Shown: positions 30,562 to 40,235, numbered from the stretch's first letter. The stretch: DNA of 64,000 nucleotides from Methanomethylovorans sp041447285 (GCF_041447285.1 NZ_JBGMEB010000019.1:24377-88376); one strand, 5' to 3'. Made by a program: numbers and translations. The notes: generated from the letters alone by a model not told the origin.

Positions 30562-33354
30562 ATGATCCCTCTAAAATATAAACGGTTTATATCTGAAGAA
30601 CAGGTAGAAGAAGAAAATGAAAATGATCTCATCGATGAATTACCTATAGGCGTCCTTTCATTTGATACTAGAGGAAATATCACTGCAGTAAACAAATTTC
30701 TTCTTGAGCTTCTGGGCTCTCCTTCAGCTGAAGATACAAAACAGACAAATCTGCTAGAATTTCCGCCTCTGGTTGAATCAGGCATATCTGCTAGTATTCA
30801 GGAATCTATTTCAACTGGCAAGATTTCAGTAATAGAAACAAGTTATCATTCGAAATGGGGTAAAGAGCTTTTTTTGCGTTTTAAAACTGTACCTCGCATG
30901 GACAAAGAAGGAAATGTCATCGGTTGCCATGCAATAATTGAAGACGCTACAATCATAAAACAAACCCGTAGCGAACTGGAACAAAAGAAAAAGCAAGAAG
31001 ATCTTTATTCGCATATTTCCAGCCAATTTATAAACAGCAGTTTTAAAGATATTGACACTGAGATCAATAAAGCCCTTGAGAAAACAGCTATATTTACTGG
31101 TGCTGAGCGTGCTACTGTTTTTTTAACAACTGATGATCCTAATTATGTGATCAAAACCCATGAATGGCACGCCGAAGGTATTATATCACAGATTAGCTTC
31201 AACCAAAAATTCCCAGTGCCAAGCATAATTGAAAAATTAACAGATTTGCAAGCAATTTGTGTAGTAGATACTCAACAACTGAGTAATGAAGAACGGATAC
31301 TTAAAGAAAAACTTCGAGAATTGGGTATCTTGTCACTGATACTGGTTCCTATAGCCTTTAAAGGAAAATTCAGCGGATACATAGCGATGGATTGCAAGAC
31401 GCAAAAAAAGGAATGGGATCAAAACGCCTTCTATTTATTGAAACTTGTGGGTGAGATGATAACCAGTGTTCTTGAACGCAAACAAACCGAAACTCTGCTG
31501 CTTAAAAAAGAAGAAGACTATGAAGAAGTTGTAAATTCAATAGACACTATCGTCTGGAAAGCTGATGTTAATGAGCATGGAAAGTACATCAATACTTATA
31601 TTTCCTCAGCTGTCGACAAAATGCTGGGATTATCTCAAGGAACCATAGGAAACAGTTGGGATAAGTACTTTTCCTATGTCCATCACGACGATATTCAAAA
31701 TGTCTTTGATGCGCTAAAACTCGCTTATAATAATCCGGAGAACAATGTCAATCTGGACTACCGCCTGGTAAAAGATGACGGAAATATAGTATGGGTAAAT
31801 TCCATTGCAATAGCTCATCTTCAACAGGACGGAACCGTCAAGATTTTCGGTACTACTACTAATATTACCTGGCGAAAACATGCAGAAGTGGAACTCATCA
31901 GAAGTGAAAGAAAATACAGATCACTTGTTGAACAATCAACTGATGCCATTTTTTTAAATAAGCTCGATGGTCAGATCCTTGACGTTAACGAGAAAGCCTG
32001 TAAAATGCTGGGATATACCAGAGAGCAATTCAGAAATATGTCAGTTGTTGACCTTCTGACTCCGGAACTAAGGACTCAAGGAACTCAAGTACTGGATATC
32101 TTAGGGAATTCAGACACAATACATGGTGAAACACAGTACCTCACAGCAAATGGCAATATTATAAATGTGGAAATAAATGCTACAATTCTTGCAGGGTATA
32201 ATGATGTTGCTCAAGCTGTAGTAAGAGATATCACTGAGCGTAAACAGGCTGAGGAAAAATTAGCCAGGAACGAGAATAAATACCGTTCCCTTTTTGAACA
32301 GTCCAATGATGCCATATTTATACACGGGCTTTATGGCCAGATTCTGGATGTAAATGACAGAGCCTGCGAGATGCTGGGCTATACAAAAGAAGAATTAAAG
32401 AGAATGGAAGTTTCTGATCTGCTACCTCCTGACCAGAGGAATATAGCTGTAGAAGCCTTATTAAAAACCAGAGATAACGGATCTATTCGCATTGAAGCAG
32501 AATTTCAAAAAGCTAATGGGGATCGAATGGTGGCAGATGTGAGTGGTTCAATTCTGGATGCATATCCTGATACTATTCAGGCTATTGTAAGAGATGTTAC
32601 TGACCGCAAACGGATGGAAGAGTATTTACTTCAGGCAAAGACCATTGCTGAGGCTGCAAACCGTACCAAAAGCGAATTCCTTGCCAACATGAGCCATGAA
32701 CTGCGTACACCGCTCAATTCTATAATTGGTTTTTCTGATGCCATGCTTGAAGGGCATTTTGGGGATCTTACACCTAAACAGGACCACTATCTTCAACACA
32801 TATCAAACAGCGGTAAACATCTTCTGGGCCTTATCAACGAGATACTGGACATAGCAAAAGTAGAAGCAGGTAAGATGCAACTTTCCCTGGAAACGATCTA
32901 TATTGAGCCATTTATGGCAGAAATGATAGCCACAATGCAGCCCCTTGCAAAAAAGAAGCAAATAACTGTGACTATACAAAAAGAGGAGGATATGAATATT
33001 TTAGTGGCTGATGAGGTGAAACTAAAACAGATCATTTACAACTTGCTTGGAAACGCTATCAAATTCACACCTGATGGTGGAAAAATCAATGTTCATGTAA
33101 GTATGGCCGGAAAAATGATACGCGTCTCTATTATTGATACTGGCATAGGAATATCTTTGGAAGAACAGAAGAAACTATTCAAACCATTCACGCAACTGGA
33201 TTCTACTTATAGTCGACAATATCAGGGTACAGGTCTTGGACTTGCCCTGGTCAAGGAACTGGTTGAATTACACGGTGGCAGAGTATGGATGGAGAGTGAA
33301 GTTGGAAAAGGTAGCAATTTCACCTTTGAGCTGCCTTCAACCAGAGATATTTAA
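30562..33354 (+). CDS. Large cytoplasmic PAS-GAF-PAS-PAS-PAS histidine kinase
   Basis: 930 residues, the paralogue of the kinase at 27626 with one extra PAS unit. Order: PAS (about 20-130), GAF (about 155-305), PAS units at about 320-435, 445-560 and 570-690, HisKA with FLANMSHELRTPLNS (His about 712), HATPase with LLGNAIKFT, DTGIGIS and GTGLGLAL. The two kinases share near-identical DNA around the H-box. The extra PAS looks like an internal duplication of the preceding unit (YRSLxEQSxDAIF and NxxAC(K/E)MLGYT in both). No membrane helix and no adjacent receiver gene. Confidence 0.92.
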   Translation: MIPLKYKRFISEEQVEEENENDLIDELPIGVLSFDTRGNITAVNKFLLELLGSPSAEDTKQTNLLEFPPLVESGISASIQESISTGKISVIETSYHSKWGKELFLRFKTVPRMDKEGNVIGCHAIIEDATIIKQTRSELEQKKKQEDLYSHISSQFINSSFKDIDTEINKALEKTAIFTGAERATVFLTTDDPNYVIKTHEWHAEGIISQISFNQKFPVPSIIEKLTDLQAICVVDTQQLSNEERILKEKLRELGILSLILVPIAFKGKFSGYIAMDCKTQKKEWDQNAFYLLKLVGEMITSVLERKQTETLLLKKEEDYEEVVNSIDTIVWKADVNEHGKYINTYISSAVDKMLGLSQGTIGNSWDKYFSYVHHDDIQNVFDALKLAYNNPENNVNLDYRLVKDDGNIVWVNSIAIAHLQQDGTVKIFGTTTNITWRKHAEVELIRSERKYRSLVEQSTDAIFLNKLDGQILDVNEKACKMLGYTREQFRNMSVVDLLTPELRTQGTQVLDILGNSDTIHGETQYLTANGNIINVEINATILAGYNDVAQAVVRDITERKQAEEKLARNENKYRSLFEQSNDAIFIHGLYGQILDVNDRACEMLGYTKEELKRMEVSDLLPPDQRNIAVEALLKTRDNGSIRIEAEFQKANGDRMVADVSGSILDAYPDTIQAIVRDVTDRKRMEEYLLQAKTIAEAANRTKSEFLANMSHELRTPLNSIIGFSDAMLEGHFGDLTPKQDHYLQHISNSGKHLLGLINEILDIAKVEAGKMQLSLETIYIEPFMAEMIATMQPLAKKKQITVTIQKEEDMNILVADEVKLKQIIYNLLGNAIKFTPDGGKINVHVSMAGKMIRVSIIDTGIGISLEEQKKLFKPFTQLDSTYSRQYQGTGLGLALVKELVELHGGRVWMESEVGKGSNFTFELPSTRDI

Positions 33355-33517
33355 TTCATAGGTCTTTTTTGCTATTTACGAGTTATAGTTATATCCATTA
33401 GTTATACCAATTGACTGTAAACCATAATTATAAATAGTAGAAGATAGTACATAGGAATCCGTCTAAATCCAAAAATCGCCTCTAACTTTAAGAGCCTCAA
33501 AAAGGGAGAGAAACAAA

Positions 33518-33760
33518 ATGAAAGATACATGGGAAAAAGTCTTCGAATATGCATCAGTGCCCCTGCATGGAACGATGTCAAGAAAATTACGACCAGGAGT
33601 ACAATTACAGATCAATGAAGGCAAAATATTCGAGGGTGCCGTACTTTTTTTAGGTGAGTTCGTCCGTTTCACAGAAGAAAAAGACAACGAGAGGATAAAC
33701 ACATATTACGATTGGGAAAAAATAGAATCTATCCGCACATACAGTAAAAAAGAGGATTGA
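33518..33760 (+). CDS. 80-residue beta-barrel-like small protein
   Basis: MKDTWEKVFEYASVPLHG opens a short helix followed by strands (VQLQINEG, FEGAVLFLGEFVRFTEE, YYDWEKIESIRTY). This again suggests an Sm/SH3-like barrel. AAAGGGAGAG lies seven bases before the ATG. It follows the second kinase gene, as the 59-residue protein follows the first. I know of small Methanosarcina proteins of this type without assigned function. It ends just before a strong hairpin. Confidence 0.65.
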   Translation: MKDTWEKVFEYASVPLHGTMSRKLRPGVQLQINEGKIFEGAVLFLGEFVRFTEEKDNERINTYYDWEKIESIRTYSKKED

Positions 33761-33801
33761 ATTTTACGATTGACTATTGAGTGGAACTACCTCCCATGAG
33801 A

Positions 33802-33831
33802 AGATTGTCGCCTTTCTCCGGGCGACGATCT
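33802..33831. terminator. Hairpin between convergent genes
   Basis: AGATTGTCGCC and GGCGACGATCT pair over 11 positions (one G-U) around an eight-base loop. It lies 42 bases after the stop at 33760 and 54 bases before the end of the convergent nitroreductase pseudogene. Probably a bidirectional transcript-end structure; no long T-run follows. Confidence 0.5.
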
Positions 33832-33884
33832 ATCTCAAATCAATTCTAATGTGATTTACAACATATCTTTAAGTTTTTGCCAGA

Positions 33885-34699
33885 TCATTTCCATGTAATT
33901 CTGGCTAAACTCCTTCCTGGAATACCGTGTGGCTCATACTTAGGATAACCAAACATCATTGCATACTGCACAGTATGGCCTTTGGGAAGCCCAAGTTCAT
34001 CCATAAGGGGTTTGCAGGATGTTGCGGCTAGTTTGAGGAAACCTGCCCAACAAGTCCAAAGGCTGGGGCAGCAAGCTCTAACCATGAAAGAGCAATAATA
34101 CTGTCAGTATAAGCCATTGAGTTATCTGCTAAAGCATGCGCTATTGCCACATGTGGAGCTCCACGGCAAATAGGATCTGTTCCATTGTCATAAGCAGCTA
34201 TGAGTCCCTGCATGACAGGTTTCATTGGGTTATCGCCATCTAAAGAAACAACTTCACGCATCCAGTCGATAGTAAGCTTTGTAAGTTTCTGAACTTGTTT
34301 TGGATCGTGGACTATGAGCCAGTGCACAGGCTGATTGTTCACGCCTGATGGAGCAAAACGTACAATATCAAGCATTTTCTCGATCGTGGCCCTGTCTACC
34401 ACTTTACTTTTATAATTGCGTATAGAGCGGCGTTTTCTCATGTACAGACCGAGCTGTTCAGGAGATATATCGGGCCTTAAAGAATCATCAAAAAGAGAGT
34501 GTTCAGTGTTGAACATAGGAGAAATTGCACCTGTGGGACAAAATGCTTCACAATTACCACATTTTGCACACATATATCCCATCTTATCAGGTATATAAGG
34601 TGTGCCCTTACCACTGCTGGAAATTACTCCCAAAGGGCATATTTGAATACATATGCCGCAGTTGGTGCACAATTCTTGATCAAATGACATTACATTCAT
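33885..34699 (-). pseudogene. Ferredoxin-nitroreductase fusion broken by a one-base frameshift
   Basis: Residues 1-60 hold two 4Fe-4S motifs (CTNCGICIQICP and CAKCGNCEAFCP), followed by a nitroreductase domain (MRKRRSIRNYKSK, RFAPSGVNNQPVHW). The frame ends early after ELAAPAFGL; the next frame continues the same fold as CWAGFLKLAA, AMMFGYPKY and IPGRSLARITWK up to 33885. Inserting one base near 34055 (TTTGGACTTG to TTTGGAACTTG) would restore FGTCWAG and give about 271 residues, the family's normal size. It is either a recent pseudogene or a sequencing error. GAGG precedes the ATG at 34699. Confidence 0.8.
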
Positions 34700-34776
34700 G
34701 AAAAACAAACCTCAAATTAACTGAGCTACGTATTTGATAAAGATTTGCTTACATAGAGATTTTTAGCTCTTTGTCC

Positions 34777-35436
34777 TTAATCGAGTAGTGATGACCAGGC
34801 ATCATAGACATGCATGGCTTCCATGCCCATTTCCCGGGGCGTGATGACATCATTTTCCACGGTATCACCGATGGAAAGCACTTCATCCGGCTTAAGTTTC
34901 AGGCGATCGAGTGCTATTTTGAAGATACGAGGATCAGGCTTTTTATACCTTACATCAGAAGAAAAGATCACATGGTCAAAATGCTCATATAGACCCAGAA
35001 AACGCAATTCCTTTTCAGAAAAAACACGTTGACCATTGGAAACTAAACATTTTGGAATGTCCTTATATCTTAGGAGTATCTTCAGACTTTCCTCAAAGGG
35101 GCGCATTCTGCGTAGTGATGCAGAACGGAACACCTTTGAAGTTTCAATGCCCAGATAAGTCGTATCACTTTTCCATATTGCGTTTTCATTACAGATCTCT
35201 GCAAATATCTCTTCCACCCTTACCTCAGGATACTGTTCTTTAGAAACTGCCATCCTGTCTGCTATCTTAGAATGGTATTCTGATTTCAATACCTCCGGAT
35301 CTATCTTCACACCTTTATACTGCAACCACTTACTCACAGTATCATATGTGTAAAAATCATCTTCATCTGTCTGGATATCTATTAGTGTACCATATAAGTC
35401 AAAAATCATACCTTTTATCCCAGAGCTTTCAAACAT
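34777..35436 (-). CDS. HAD-superfamily hydrolase
   Basis: 219 residues with the four HAD motifs: DLYGTLID (motif I, the second Asp is replaced by Tyr as in haloacid dehalogenase-type members), VSNGQ (II), KKPDPRIF (III lysine) and GDTVENDV (IV). A helical cap lies at about residues 20-95. It probably hydrolyses a small phosphate ester. It overlaps the upstream kinase-like gene by 22 bases, so the two are translated together and may act on one metabolite. Confidence 0.85.
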   Translation of the reverse strand: MFESSGIKGMIFDLYGTLIDIQTDEDDFYTYDTVSKWLQYKGVKIDPEVLKSEYHSKIADRMAVSKEQYPEVRVEEIFAEICNENAIWKSDTTYLGIETSKVFRSASLRRMRPFEESLKILLRYKDIPKCLVSNGQRVFSEKELRFLGLYEHFDHVIFSSDVRYKKPDPRIFKIALDRLKLKPDEVLSIGDTVENDVITPREMGMEAMHVYDAWSSLLD

Positions 35437-36371
35437 TCAGCTGCCTCCTTAATCAGATACTCGTGATGTTGATTGTGCCTGTGAAGCCTTGCAGACCTCA
35501 AAAAACCCAAACTCATGAAGAAAGGAAGAATCTTTGTAGTTTTAAAAAAGTCACTTTCATTTTTGCTGTAATGCCAGAGGAAGTGTCCGATATAAGGTTC
35601 TGCAAGATTACCTGAACCTTTGCGTAATTCGAAATGGTTTTTAAGTTCAGAACACATTATACCCAGATCTCTTGCATAGTGTGCATTATGCCAGGAACTT
35701 TCAAGATCAAGGATATATGGAATACCGTTATGGAACATATAGTTCGATGGTGTTGCATCCCGGTGGATCATACATCCTTGCGCCTGGTCCAAAAGGGAAC
35801 TGTACCACCATCTCCCAAGAAGCTCATTGAACTGATTTCTTAGAGAATCATTGAGTTTTAACTGGTCAAGCACACTATGGAAATTCGCAAAATCTCTTGT
35901 CTTGTCGTAATAATCATGGCGGGTATGCTTATGCAGTCTGTGTAAAGTATGAGCTATTGCTGTCAGTTTGTCGTATATGTCCTTATCATGGGACAGATAC
36001 CAGGAAAAAGACTTACCTGAAATGTATTCTGTCACAAGAGCACAGTTGAAATCCTGATGTATCGCTATAGGTACTGGCACATTTACAATTGACTGAACTT
36101 CCCGCAGGTTATTGTATTCCTTAACCATTGCCTCGTATGCGTTATATCTCTTCAATTTCCCAGTCGGTTCTGCAAAGAACTTTGCAATAACACTGTAGTG
36201 TTCGCCTTTGAACTGGTACCTGCATACAGTGTGTGAAGATGGTTTGTACTTGAAAACCTCCACACTGCAGGATTTATTCTTTATCCTGTCTCCAAGTATG
36301 TATACAAGCCAATCCCTGAAAACGTCACCCGGACCTAATGTGCTTACATGATGATTCAAAAACGCGATCAC
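35415..36371 (-). CDS. Aminoglycoside/choline kinase-like phosphotransferase
   Basis: 318 residues from a GTG start (VIAFLNHHVSTLG). The catalytic loop reads MIHRDATPSNYMF, with HRD and the Asn that binds Mg, and the metal-binding DLE of ILDLESS follows. An N-lobe Lys is in YSVIAKFFAE. The fold is the APH/choline kinase type, which phosphorylates small molecules. The overlap with a HAD phosphatase gene suggests a paired phosphorylate/dephosphorylate function or a surface glycan pathway; the substrate is unknown. Confidence 0.8.
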   Translation of the reverse strand: MIAFLNHHVSTLGPGDVFRDWLVYILGDRIKNKSCSVEVFKYKPSSHTVCRYQFKGEHYSVIAKFFAEPTGKLKRYNAYEAMVKEYNNLREVQSIVNVPVPIAIHQDFNCALVTEYISGKSFSWYLSHDKDIYDKLTAIAHTLHRLHKHTRHDYYDKTRDFANFHSVLDQLKLNDSLRNQFNELLGRWWYSSLLDQAQGCMIHRDATPSNYMFHNGIPYILDLESSWHNAHYARDLGIMCSELKNHFELRKGSGNLAEPYIGHFLWHYSKNESDFFKTTKILPFFMSLGFLRSARLHRHNQHHEYLIKEAAECLKALG

Positions 36372-36543
36372 CGCTCAATTATTGTAGAGAAGTAATACCT
36401 CTATACAGCTATTTCTTTCTATCTGTAACTATTTAGATATCAATAGATCCGTACTATATTAAAACATAGATGCATCTGCTATTGCTCATACAATAGCACT
36501 ATAAACCAGAATGACCATTTGAAACAAAAATCAGAAGGTCATC

Positions 36544-37569
36544 ATGGGTACGCAAATAGGTTCACTCCTCACGAAAAATCCGGTCACTTACGAAGAACTT
36601 TCAGGCAAAGTGATCGCTATCGATGCATATAATACCATTTATCAGTTCCTTAGTGCCATAAGGCAAAAAGATGGTTCACTGCTTACTGATACCTCAGGAA
36701 ATCCTACGTCCCATCTTACAGGACTTCTCTCAAGGATAAGCAAAATGAGGGATGCGAATATTAAACCTTTTTTCATATTCGATGGCAAGCCACCACAAAT
36801 GAAAATGGGAACGCTGGAAAAACGTAAGGAATGCAAAGAGATGGCAGCCCGCAATTATGAGATGGCAAAGCAAGAAGGTAACCTTGAAGATATGAAGAAA
36901 TTCGCTCAGGGGACTTCCCGGATAACACCACAGATCCTTGAAGAATCAAAAAAACTCCTTGAGCTTATGGGTATTCCCTGCGTACAGGCTGAATCCGAAG
37001 CAGAGGCACAGGCAGCTTTTATGACCTCTTGCGGAGATGCTGACCTCGTGGGTTCACAGGATTATGATGTATTTCTTTTCGGAGCTGAAAATGTTGTCCG
37101 TAACCTGGGTAGCACCGGTAAAAGAAAAGTTCCTGGGAAATCTGCATATGTTTCAAAGAACCCAGAACATGTTTCCTTGACAGACTCTCTTAAGCAGCTG
37201 GATATCACCCGTGAACAACTTATTGACGTTGCCATCTGCATTGGCACAGATTTCAATGAGGGAATACAGCGTGTGGGTCCAAAGACTGCACTTAAACTCA
37301 TTTCAAAGCATGGAGATATTAACACAATGCTTAGAGAAGAAAACAAGGATATAAGAGCCTGTGTTTCAGTGGAGGATATTAAGGATTTCTTCATGAATCC
37401 TCCGGTAACAAAAGATTATTCTCTTAAATGGAAAAAGCCAAAATCAGACGCATTGTATGATTTTTTGGTTGAAGAGCGTGGTTTCTCAGAAAAGCAGGTA
37501 ATAAAAAATATTGATGTATTGGAAAATAGAGCTAGTTCTGAATGCCAATCCTGCCTGGGAAAATGGTAA
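36544..37569 (+). CDS. fen: Flap endonuclease 1
   Basis: 341 residues with AAGGTCATC before the ATG. The XPG-N block MGTQIGSLL to VIAIDAYNTIYQFLSAIR, the FIFDGKPP block, and the XPG-I block ESEAEAQAAFM, SQDYDVFLFG are all intact, with the acidic residues that bind two metals. ICIGTDFNEGIQRVGPKTALKLI is the H3TH DNA-binding motif. It trims 5' flaps in Okazaki fragment maturation. The end, QSCLGKW, looks like a PCNA-binding box that stops one aromatic residue short. Confidence 0.96.
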   Translation: MGTQIGSLLTKNPVTYEELSGKVIAIDAYNTIYQFLSAIRQKDGSLLTDTSGNPTSHLTGLLSRISKMRDANIKPFFIFDGKPPQMKMGTLEKRKECKEMAARNYEMAKQEGNLEDMKKFAQGTSRITPQILEESKKLLELMGIPCVQAESEAEAQAAFMTSCGDADLVGSQDYDVFLFGAENVVRNLGSTGKRKVPGKSAYVSKNPEHVSLTDSLKQLDITREQLIDVAICIGTDFNEGIQRVGPKTALKLISKHGDINTMLREENKDIRACVSVEDIKDFFMNPPVTKDYSLKWKKPKSDALYDFLVEERGFSEKQVIKNIDVLENRASSECQSCLGKW

Positions 37570-37615
37570 AAGTCTTAAAATGTTTGGTTATGTGGTATTA
37601 ACCACTTTACCAATT

Positions 37616-37879
37616 TCAAACAAGATGATAAGCTATCTTTACCGCATTTACTGCAAGGTAAGCAAGTACAGCTAGGAAAAGCACTACTATAATAAGAGCT
37701 AGGATAATTAGCATCAATACAAAAACAATAGCAACTGGCAACCATAATGGCGCAAATACCCACAGCCATTCTATTTCCAGGTATCCGAGAGCTTTAGCGA
37801 TCACTAAAGCTATTGTTAGTAATCCTGTAAATCCGATGCTCTCTTTTCTAAAAACGTTTTGCACAACAACATGTGTCAT
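37616..37879 (-). CDS. Small two-helix membrane protein
   Basis: 87 residues from the ATG at 37879 (MTHVVVQNVF), preceded by GTGATATT. Two hydrophobic helices surround the motif LEIEWLWVFAPLWLPVAI, a pattern seen in small membrane proteins of the transmembrane Fragile-X-F type, often phage-linked. Function unknown. It is convergent with fen. Confidence 0.6.
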   Translation of the reverse strand: MTHVVVQNVFRKESIGFTGLLTIALVIAKALGYLEIEWLWVFAPLWLPVAIVFVLMLIILALIIVVLFLAVLAYLAVNAVKIAYHLV

Positions 37880-38213
37880 AATATCACGCATCGTTTAAGT
37901 GTTTGATACCATACTCTGCTTCAAGGAGCAATGTATCGAATACATTTAATATACATGTATAGTATATTTTTGTGTATATAAGTAAGTACATTCCTTTAGT
38001 GGGAAAAAATTCATTTTGAATTTTATTGATTATATCAGTACCTGGCAAATCTTTTTTGCAAAAATATAATAGTAACCCATAAAGATACAACCTATTTCCA
38101 TTAGGTCTCTAAAGCTAAACACTAATGTAAACTGCAATGTATCCATATCCTAATCACTTAACCTTAGAGATGTAGAATGGACACATAAAGATTAAGCTAA
38201 ACTTTGGAAGTAC
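37880..38213. other. AT-rich intergenic stretch, no gene seen
   Basis: About 330 bases between the small membrane protein gene and the marR operators. It holds TATA-like runs (AATATACATGTATAGTATATTT, partly palindromic around 37945-37970) that may be the promoter of the minus-strand gene. The open frames here are short and have no ribosome binding site or protein-like composition. Confidence 0.4.
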
Positions 38214-38282
38214 TAGTTGCATCGACAACTATTTATCAGATTGATTGTTTGCATATGCAACTAATTTGGTTGCATATACAAC
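38214..38282 (+). promoter_or_regulatory. Three operator palindromes upstream of marR-MFS
   Basis: Three related inverted repeats: TAGTTGCATCGACAACTA (38214-38231), TTGCATATGCAA (38249-38260) and GTTGCATATACAAC (38269-38282). Their centres are about 32 and 21 bases apart, that is three and two helical turns, so all lie on one DNA face. This is the layout of an autoregulated MarR operator. A GGGGGAT ribosome binding site for marR follows at about 38303. Confidence 0.75.
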
Positions 38283-38315
38283 TATATTGGCCAGGAAAAG
38301 TGGGGGATAATAGAA

Positions 38316-38786
38316 ATGAATACAATTGAATTCAATGGAGACTCTCATGCTAATGAAATGTGTGGTAAGGAGTTCATTGGAAAGGCCATCTCATATCTCT
38401 ACAGATATGAACAGATTTATATTGGGAAAAAAATTGAGCCGTATGGTATCGGAATCGGACAGTTTCCTTTTCTGATGAGACTGTATCGTGAGGATGGAAT
38501 TAACCAGGAAAGTCTTTCTGACTATCTAAAAATCGATAAAGGCACTACTACAAGGGCGATACAGAAACTTGTTGATGAGGGTTATGTTTTCAGACTCAGG
38601 GATGAGAAGGACAGGAGATCATACAGAGTTTTCCTTACTGATAAAGGAAAAAATATAGAACCAAATCTGAAAAAAATAGCTTCAGAGTGGGAAGATATCC
38701 TCTTCTTTGGCTTTGATGACACTCAAAGAAGAAAGATTACGAACTCACTTGAAATTATGTTTGAAAATGTATTCAAAATAATGTGA
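38316..38786 (+). CDS. MarR-family transcriptional regulator
   Basis: 156 residues. A classic MarR winged helix is present: GINQESLSDYLKIDKGTTTRAIQKLVDEGYV and the wing DEKDRRSYRVFLTDKG. The N-terminal helix has a Cys in NEMCGKEF. It overlaps the MFS transporter gene by four bases (ATGTGA), so it most likely represses this operon through the three palindromes upstream and lets go when an effector binds. Confidence 0.9.
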   Translation: MNTIEFNGDSHANEMCGKEFIGKAISYLYRYEQIYIGKKIEPYGIGIGQFPFLMRLYREDGINQESLSDYLKIDKGTTTRAIQKLVDEGYVFRLRDEKDRRSYRVFLTDKGKNIEPNLKKIASEWEDILFFGFDDTQRRKITNSLEIMFENVFKIM

Positions 38787-39997
38787 AATTACGAGATCAT
38801 ATCATGCAATTTAAAAACATTCATCTTCTAATGCTTTGTATTACTGCATATTTTGCAATGGCGGGAGGAGCTCTTTTAGCACCAGTTTTGCCAGAAATGG
38901 TGGAACCATTGCAAACAACATCCCATGAGGTAGGGCTATTAATTTCAGCGTTCACTCTCTCAACGGCTATTTTTACACTGGTTATTGGGCATTTCATTGA
39001 CCGTGTGGACCGTAAGAGAATACTTGTTCCCTGCCTTACCATTTACGGTCTACCAGGACTTGTAAGTTATTTCACCACTGATATGCAATTGATTCTTATT
39101 TTAAGGTTCATACAAGGAATCGGAGCAGCGGCCCTGCTGCCTTTGACCATGCTGATCATAGCGGATGTGTACAAAGGTCATGAAAGTTTGCATGCCATGA
39201 GCAGGGTTGGTATTGCTCTTGCCATTGGCTCGGTATCTGCTCCTCTAATAGGCGGAGGACTGGCAAGCTTGGGATGGAACTATCCATTCTTTTTCTATGC
39301 ACTTTCACTTCCATTTGCTTTTGTTGTGCTTACCTCCCTTCCAGAGACAAGGGTTCAGAGAAGCAATGATGATCACAAGGGCATAATTAATGGGTTCAAA
39401 GCGCTCAAAGAATTGAGAGTAATATATACGATATTCCAGGGATTTGCGCTTTTCTTCCTACTCTATGCAGTGCTTGTCTACGTGCCATTTATGCTTGAGA
39501 ATGTACTTGGCTATACTGCAAAAGAAGCAGGACTTATGTTGGCTCTACAAGGGATAGCTATCATTTTTACTACGTCCCGCATAAAGAATCTGGCCAGTAA
39601 ATATTCAAAGACAATAATTATTGCTACTGGTTTTCTATTTGCTGGACTGGCAATATTATCCATCTCATTTGCACATTCAATTGTTGCAGTTATTCCTTTA
39701 TTATTGCTATTCGGAGCAGGGTATGGACTTGCTCAAACCACAATCGATACACAGATTATTCATATCTCCCCCTTGGAATCAAAAGGTGGAGTTCTATCTA
39801 TTCATAACTCCATGAAGTTCGTTGGTACTTGTCTTTCTCCCATAGTGCTTGGTATAATCCTGTCATATTTTGATCTTGACACGGTTTTTATGGCAGCAGG
39901 TTCCTTTGGGTTGCTTGTTGCTCTGATAACGTATTTACTGAAGAATATTTTTGAAAACTTAGGCGATGGACACTTAGAAGAATGGCAAGGTCATTAA
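38783..39997 (+). CDS. MFS drug/metabolite efflux transporter
   Basis: 404 residues from a GTG that overlaps the marR stop; an ATG at 38804 is in frame. About 12 hydrophobic helices. The MFS loop motif GHFIDRVDRKRILVP lies between helices 2 and 3, and PLIGGGLASLGWNYPFFF is the proton-antiporter motif C region of 12-helix drug exporters. With the upstream MarR gene this is a typical inducible efflux operon. The substrate is unknown. Confidence 0.88.
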   Translation: MKLRDHIMQFKNIHLLMLCITAYFAMAGGALLAPVLPEMVEPLQTTSHEVGLLISAFTLSTAIFTLVIGHFIDRVDRKRILVPCLTIYGLPGLVSYFTTDMQLILILRFIQGIGAAALLPLTMLIIADVYKGHESLHAMSRVGIALAIGSVSAPLIGGGLASLGWNYPFFFYALSLPFAFVVLTSLPETRVQRSNDDHKGIINGFKALKELRVIYTIFQGFALFFLLYAVLVYVPFMLENVLGYTAKEAGLMLALQGIAIIFTTSRIKNLASKYSKTIIIATGFLFAGLAILSISFAHSIVAVIPLLLLFGAGYGLAQTTIDTQIIHISPLESKGGVLSIHNSMKFVGTCLSPIVLGIILSYFDLDTVFMAAGSFGLLVALITYLLKNIFENLGDGHLEEWQGH

Positions 39998-40045
39998 GAA
40001 GCCATATATTCAAAGGTTAAAGGAACAACATAGAACTGGAATTGA

Positions 40046-40067
40046 AACCCCATGATAGTACGGGGTT
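40046..40067 (+). terminator. Short GC-rich hairpin after the MFS gene
   Basis: AACCCC and GGGGTT pair perfectly around a ten-base loop, 48 bases after the MFS stop. A further C-rich stretch follows. It may end the marR-MFS transcript. No T-run follows, so this is tentative. Confidence 0.35.
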
Positions 40068-40235
40068 AACCACCTCACCCCAACCCTGAGCTCAAGTACT
40101 TTAACTGGGAGGTAATTTTATTTAGAGTCAAAAATTACCCCATACCGAAATATAAAGTTCACTATTTAGTTAACATTAATATTGACACAAAACAGTTAAG
40201 TAAAATCCGTCCCATTTGGCAAGTGAGGAGATAGT

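Noticed and set aside
37884..38090. 68-codon minus-strand frame
   Set aside because: AT-rich intergenic DNA; no ribosome binding site or recognisable protein pattern.
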